The position numbers and the translations under genes were made by a program. The notes below the pieces were generated by a model, which worked only from the letters and a program-made list of their open reading frames with translations, searched no databases and had not been told where the DNA came from. A stretch of DNA of 9,021 nucleotides, from positions 1 to 9,021 of the forward strand of contig JASLFQ010000119.1 in the NCBI GenBank assembly GCA_030150595.1. The letters run 5' to 3'. The DNA is from Aquirhabdus sp. (GTDB taxonomy: Bacteria; Pseudomonadota; Gammaproteobacteria; Pseudomonadales; Moraxellaceae). Each line of letters starts with the position of its first letter. Position 1 is the first letter of the stretch. This document shows positions 5,793 through 9,021 of this stretch, piece after piece.

Positions 5793-6827
5793 TTATGGCA
5801 ATGTTGGAGCCGCAGTTGCCGCAGGTGCAGTTGCAGACGGTGTAAATTTGTTAGGCGTTGCAATCGCTTGTTTGAGGAATGGTAAATACGCTTGAACAAC
5901 GAGTTGTTCAGCTTCCAATATTCCCGTATGTCCCACACCATCTAAGATCACAGGTGGACGTTTGTCTTTCAGTTCGCCCATCAACTCAGGCACAACACCG
6001 ACATCGATAATTTTGTCATCTCTACCCCATATGACCAAAGTCGGTGCTTCAATTGATTTGACCACAGTTGCAAATGAATCAGGCGTGTAGGATTGATTTA
6101 GAGTAATCAGTTTCTCGACTAATTTACTCATGATTGGTGCGTGATCAATCATCACTTTTTCTTGACCAACCAAAATATCACTAGGAATAAATGGTGGATC
6201 TTGCATTGCAATATGAAGGACTTTTTCTAAGTCACCAGGTTTTTGCACAATCAATTGGCGCAGCTGCGTTGGATCTTTGAGGTAAGGGCTTTTTGCGGTC
6301 GCAAAGACACCCGCAGGGTCAACTAATAAAAGACTTTGTGTGTCTGTGAAATAAAGGCTGGCATAAAGACCCGCAATTGCGCCGCCCATTGAGTGACCTG
6401 CAACATTAAGATTCTTTTCAATTTTAAGTGCTTCAGTAAAACGGCGTAATGACTCTACCATTGTCGCTGGTTGCAAATCGTAATCTGCTTTGATTTTAGA
6501 GTCGCCACTACTTGGGAGGTCAGGAATAACAACGTGATAGTAAGGTGTTAAATGATGTGCAACACGATTCCAGTTGTCGCGACTACCGCCGAGACCATGA
6601 ATCAGTAGAATCGTTGGGTTATTTGGATTGCCACCTTCAGAGTAGGCCCAATCGACGTCACCTGCTTGGATATGCTTAGTCGTCAGTCCAGCCCAAGCAC
6701 GTTCTTCGCTGATGGCGGTTTGAAAATCCACAGCATGTGCAATGGGCATTGTGGCAAGCACAGGCGTAATTAATGCAATTGATAACGCGAGTTTGCGTAA
6801 TGAAGTCGTTATTTTCAAAGTCGCCAT
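5793..6827 (-). CDS. Exported alpha/beta hydrolase, lipase-like (Moraxella/Psychrobacter lipase type)
   Basis: A 344-residue alpha/beta hydrolase with a signal peptide at about 1-32 (LRKL, hydrophobic core, cleavage probably after AHA), so it is periplasmic or secreted. Oxyanion-hole segment: HGLGGSRDNW (77-86). Nucleophile elbow: GHSMGG with Ser146. Acid: WGRDD, with Asp271 in the canonical position. Histidine: GVGHTG with His300. The cap lies between about 175 and 250. The order and spacing match family V bacterial lipases such as those of Moraxella and Psychrobacter, which cleave acylglycerols or other esters. There are no Cys pairs or calcium-site motifs of the Pseudomonas family I lipases. 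The C-terminus (329-344) is a Thr/Ala/Pro tail that looks disordered. The start is supported by AGGA (minus, 6836-6839), 8 bases before the ATG. True lipase versus esterase activity cannot be told apart from sequence. Confidence 0.87.
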   Translation of the reverse strand: MATLKITTSLRKLALSIALITPVLATMPIAHAVDFQTAISEERAWAGLTTKHIQAGDVDWAYSEGGNPNNPTILLIHGLGGSRDNWNRVAHHLTPYYHVVIPDLPSSGDSKIKADYDLQPATMVESLRRFTEALKIEKNLNVAGHSMGGAIAGLYASLYFTDTQSLLLVDPAGVFATAKSPYLKDPTQLRQLIVQKPGDLEKVLHIAMQDPPFIPSDILVGQEKVMIDHAPIMSKLVEKLITLNQSYTPDSFATVVKSIEAPTLVIWGRDDKIIDVGVVPELMGELKDKRPPVILDGVGHTGILEAEQLVVQAYLPFLKQAIATPNKFTPSATAPAATAAPTLP

Positions 6828-6905
6828 GAATTTCGTCCTGAATAAAGGTGATCAATAATTGTTCTGTCAATATGCTCAAGACTACCATACAGAAATATGG
6901 TTGCA

Positions 6906-6943
6906 TTGACCTTGAAAGCGTATTTTTACACTTTCAAGGTCAA
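6906..6943. terminator. 13-bp perfect inverted repeat between dedA and the lipase-like gene (no T-tract)
   Basis: TTGACCTTGAAAG (6906-6918) pairs perfectly with CTTTCAAGGTCAA (6931-6943). GTA/TAC inside the 12-base loop could extend the stem. It starts 38 bases after the dedA stop in the minus direction and sits upstream of the lipase-like gene. Neither strand has a T-run after it, so it is an atypical terminator, a processing hairpin, or possibly an operator for the gene to its left. Confidence 0.5.
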
Positions 6944-6981
6944 CTCATGCAAGAGTCAGTTTAGTTTCAAAGTGAGCTTGT

Positions 6982-7629
6982 TTATTCTTCAAGCTGAGTT
7001 TGGCTTCGATTAGCAAAAAAACGTTTGAGTCCATGAATAAATATGGGAAGTAGAGATAATCCGATGATCACTAAAACGATGATGGTCAGATTGTTTTTTA
7101 CAAAGGGCAATTGACCTAAAAAGTAACCCGCTGGAACAAGCGTTCCGACCCAAAGTAATGTTCCCGTCACGCTAAATGCGAGGAAGCGTGGATAAGGCAT
7201 TTCGCTCATGCCGGCAACAAAAGGTGTAAAGGTGCGAATAAAAGGCATAAAACGTCCGATCAATACAGACTTACCACCATGTTTTTCAAAAAACTCTTCC
7301 GCAGTTGCGAGGTGTTTGCGACTTGGAAACTTTCGTTTTTCACTGAATAGACGTGTGCCGAATTTTCTGCCAATCCAATAGTTTGTACTATCACCAATAA
7401 TTGCAGCAGCGCCAAGTACTGCGCTAATCAGCCATGGATCTAGCTGCCCAATAGATGCTAATGCTCCAGCTGCAAATAGCAAATTATCTCCAGGCAAAAA
7501 TGGCATGAAGACCAAGCCAGTTTCGCAAAAAATAATGAGGAAGATGATGCCGTAAATCCAGACACCATCTTGATTAATAAGTTCTTTTAGGTGCTGATCA
7601 ATATGTAAGATAAAATCGATTATTGGCAT
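6982..7629 (-). CDS. dedA: DedA family membrane protein (VTT domain)
   Basis: A 215-residue polytopic inner-membrane protein, close in length and sequence to E. coli DedA (219 residues). Shared stretches include FILHID near the N-terminus, FCETGLV, PFLPGD, LLFAAGALAS and FVAGM. DedA/VTT proteins are needed for envelope homeostasis and membrane potential; several members act as scramblases or flippases for undecaprenyl phosphate or phospholipids. Residues known to be essential in the relatives YqjA/YghB have clear counterparts here: E36 (CETG), D48 (PGD), R126 (GRFMPF) and R132. Hydrophobic segments lie at about 25-45, 50-62, 66-82, 133-170 and 181-200, followed by a basic tail. The ATG at 7629 aligns with the E. 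coli N-terminus, although the upstream Shine-Dalgarno is weak. The gene is divergent from ccmA across a 205-base gap. Which lipid it handles is not visible. Confidence 0.92.
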   Translation of the reverse strand: MPIIDFILHIDQHLKELINQDGVWIYGIIFLIIFCETGLVFMPFLPGDNLLFAAGALASIGQLDPWLISAVLGAAAIIGDSTNYWIGRKFGTRLFSEKRKFPSRKHLATAEEFFEKHGGKSVLIGRFMPFIRTFTPFVAGMSEMPYPRFLAFSVTGTLLWVGTLVPAGYFLGQLPFVKNNLTIIVLVIIGLSLLPIFIHGLKRFFANRSQTQLEE

Positions 7630-7820
7630 AGCTGCAATTTACTCAGAATCAGAAAGATTCGAAAATGTTGAAAAATGAAATTTGTATCAAAGAGTAGCAG
7701 AAAATAACTGCAAAAATTGTATTGTAGTTTAGCGATCATTTTCGCACACTGGATTTATCGTTGTTTTATAGTGCTTCACATTGTGGGTATGTTGGTGCAT
7801 TGTGATGATGGGTTGATCGT

Positions 7821-7837
7821 GGGAGTTCTTACTGTTG
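7821..7837 (+). promoter_or_regulatory. Ribosome binding site and TTG start codon of ccmA
   Basis: GGGAG at 7821-7825 lies 9 bases before TTG 7835-7837. An in-frame TGA at 7814-7816 blocks any longer form, and no ATG or GTG lies between that stop and the TTG. The first in-frame ATG is codon 26, inside the conserved N-terminal strand, so TTG is the best start. Confidence 0.6.
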
Positions 7838-8551
7838 GTAAATCTTGCGTCTAATGAATTGGTTCTGTCAAAGGCGGAACCTTGCTGGCAAGCTCATGCG
7901 CTTGTTGCAATGAATTTGACGATTGCAAGAGGCGATAGCATTCTTTGTTCGCAAGTTGATTTTAGTGTATCAAGTGGTCAGATTTTGCATGTTCAAGGTC
8001 AAAATGGCATTGGTAAAACGACATTACTGATGATTCTGGCAGGCTTATTATCAACGGCAAAGAGAGACCAAGGTGAAAAGACATTGGCTTGGGCAGATCA
8101 ATCCGCTTCCGAATGGCCTGTGCTTTATATTGGTCATCTGGCTGGATTAAATGCAGGATTATCTGTTCGTGAAAATCTCAGATTTTTACAAGGTCTGAAT
8201 GCAGTTTCTGGAGTGGGTCTGGATATGGCATTAGATGCTGTCGGTTTATCTGGTTATGAGGATATTGCCGTTGCACACTTATCATCTGGGCAAAAGCGTC
8301 GTGTTAGTTTGGCACGGTTGTGGCTCACAAAAGACCACGATGCATTATGGCTGTTGGATGAGCCATTTAATTCACTCGATGCGGCAATGACGGCGCGATT
8401 GAGTAAGCGTTTAGTGCAGCACACTGAGGGTGGGGGACGAGTGATTTTAACCAGTCATCAAGCATTAATGATTCCTGTGCAAACATTGGATTTAGCAAAA
8501 TTTGCGTTGCAGCATGTTGACGACAATTATGATTGTGAGATTGGGTGGTGA
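7835..8551 (+). CDS. ccmA: Cytochrome c maturation ABC transporter ATP-binding protein CcmA
   Basis: A 238-residue ABC ATPase, the motor of the CcmABCD complex that releases holo-CcmE (haem-loaded chaperone) in system I cytochrome c biogenesis at the inner membrane. Walker A is GQNGIGKTT (55-63, K61). Position 101 in YIGH is the Q-loop, with His as is usual in CcmA. The signature is LSSGQ (149-153). Walker B is LWLLDEP (171-177, D175, E176). The H-loop is H208 in TSHQ. Homology to other CcmA proteins begins around residue 23 (ALVAMNLTIARGD), so the first 22 or so residues are an extension, and at 238 residues it is longer than the usual 205-210. The -10-like TATAGT at 7767-7772 is a possible promoter, without a good -35. 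ccmB follows with a one-base TGATG overlap, which makes the identity firm. Confidence 0.92.
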   Translation: MVNLASNELVLSKAEPCWQAHALVAMNLTIARGDSILCSQVDFSVSSGQILHVQGQNGIGKTTLLMILAGLLSTAKRDQGEKTLAWADQSASEWPVLYIGHLAGLNAGLSVRENLRFLQGLNAVSGVGLDMALDAVGLSGYEDIAVAHLSSGQKRRVSLARLWLTKDHDALWLLDEPFNSLDAAMTARLSKRLVQHTEGGGRVILTSHQALMIPVQTLDLAKFALQHVDDNYDCEIGW

Positions 8552-9021
8552 TGGCGCATTGTTTTTTTGTCACCACGTTACGTCGTGAGTTGTTATTACG
8601 CCTGAATCACTTGAGCAGTTGGGTGTATGCGTTAGCTTTTTTTATTCTGGTGTTGCTGCTATTTCCTTTAGCTTTTGGTGCGAATCCGCAGTTTCTGAAT
8701 CACATTGGTGTTCCAGCGATCTGGATTGCCGCTGTGCTTGCTGTTTTGCTTGGCATGGATGGTTTGTTTCGCAGTGATATCGAAGATGGTACGTTGGAAC
8801 AGGTGATTGTCGGACGGCAATCACTAGCAATTTGGGCGCTCATTAAAGTCGGTGTGCATTGGTTAACGAGTGGTTTTGTGCTGGTTCTACTGTCCGTAGT
8901 ATCAATGCCTTTATTTGGTTTGAGTGAGAATGAGGCAGGTGTTTTAGCCTTATCGTTATTGCTTGGGACGCCGATTTTGACATTGATTGCTGCGATTGCT
9001 GCCGCATTAACGGTATCTTTG
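8551..9021 (+). CDS. ccmB: Haem exporter/cytochrome c maturation permease CcmB, 5' part
   Basis: The first 157 codons of ccmB, open to the right edge. The ATG at 8551-8553 shares its A with the ccmA stop TGA (8549-8551), so translation is coupled. The protein opens with a short amphipathic segment (LRRELLLRLN) followed by hydrophobic helices. It carries the family motif GLFRSDIEDGTLEQVI, in which the FRxDxEDGTLEQ core is diagnostic of CcmB, and then LLLGTPILTLIAAIAAALT. CcmB (about 220 residues in full, six membrane helices) is the permease partner of CcmA in the CcmABCD complex. About a third is missing beyond the window, where ccmC and further ccm genes are expected. Confidence 0.93.
   Translation, partial: MAHCFFVTTLRRELLLRLNHLSSWVYALAFFILVLLLFPLAFGANPQFLNHIGVPAIWIAAVLAVLLGMDGLFRSDIEDGTLEQVIVGRQSLAIWALIKVGVHWLTSGFVLVLLSVVSMPLFGLSENEAGVLALSLLLGTPILTLIAAIAAALTVSL

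Noticed and set aside
6841..6870. Perfect TTGACA on the minus strand (6865-6870) with a TTTATT -10 (6841-6846) as the lipase promoter
   Set aside because: Transcription would begin around 6834, after the AGGA ribosome site at 6836-6839, so the transcript would lose it. The 18-base spacer and weak -10 also argue against it.

Overview
The window is a stretch of chromosome from a gammaproteobacterium with modest GC content. Moraxellaceae, most likely Acinetobacter or a close relative, fits best: there is a Moraxella/Psychrobacter-type secreted lipase, a DedA close to the E. coli protein, a system I cytochrome c maturation locus, and a typical GAF-GGDEF-EAL protein. The genus is an inference from gene types, not from a marker gene. 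I see no phage, transposon, CRISPR, tRNA or rRNA.

Layout. Bases 1-289 hold the 3' end of an Old Yellow Enzyme-type flavin oxidoreductase, closed by a strong intrinsic terminator (324-350). Bases 351-880 have no gene but are highly structured: a cluster of DnaA-box-like 9-mers, a segment of about 13% GC, then a second DnaA-box-like cluster. This is the architecture of a DnaA-dependent replication origin and is the most notable signal in the window. Next come a YbjN-domain gene (minus) and, divergent from it, a small PlsC-type acyltransferase (plus). A gene-poor leader of nearly 400 bases with a candidate promoter and a short leader ORF precedes a 672-residue cyclic-di-GMP enzyme, which ends at a bidirectional terminator (4611-4647).

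Bases 4676-7629 carry three minus-strand genes: dedA, then an exported lipase-like alpha/beta hydrolase, then a helical protein of unknown function with internal repeats. The three are separated by gaps of 109-154 bases, and two of these hold long perfect inverted repeats without a T-tract. Divergent from dedA, ccmA (TTG start) and the 5' part of ccmB begin a cytochrome c maturation operon that runs off the right edge.

Functional links: ccmA and ccmB are translationally coupled and make one transporter. The lipase and the repeat protein may be co-transcribed, with expression tuned by the hairpin between them. The other genes look like independent housekeeping or signalling units.
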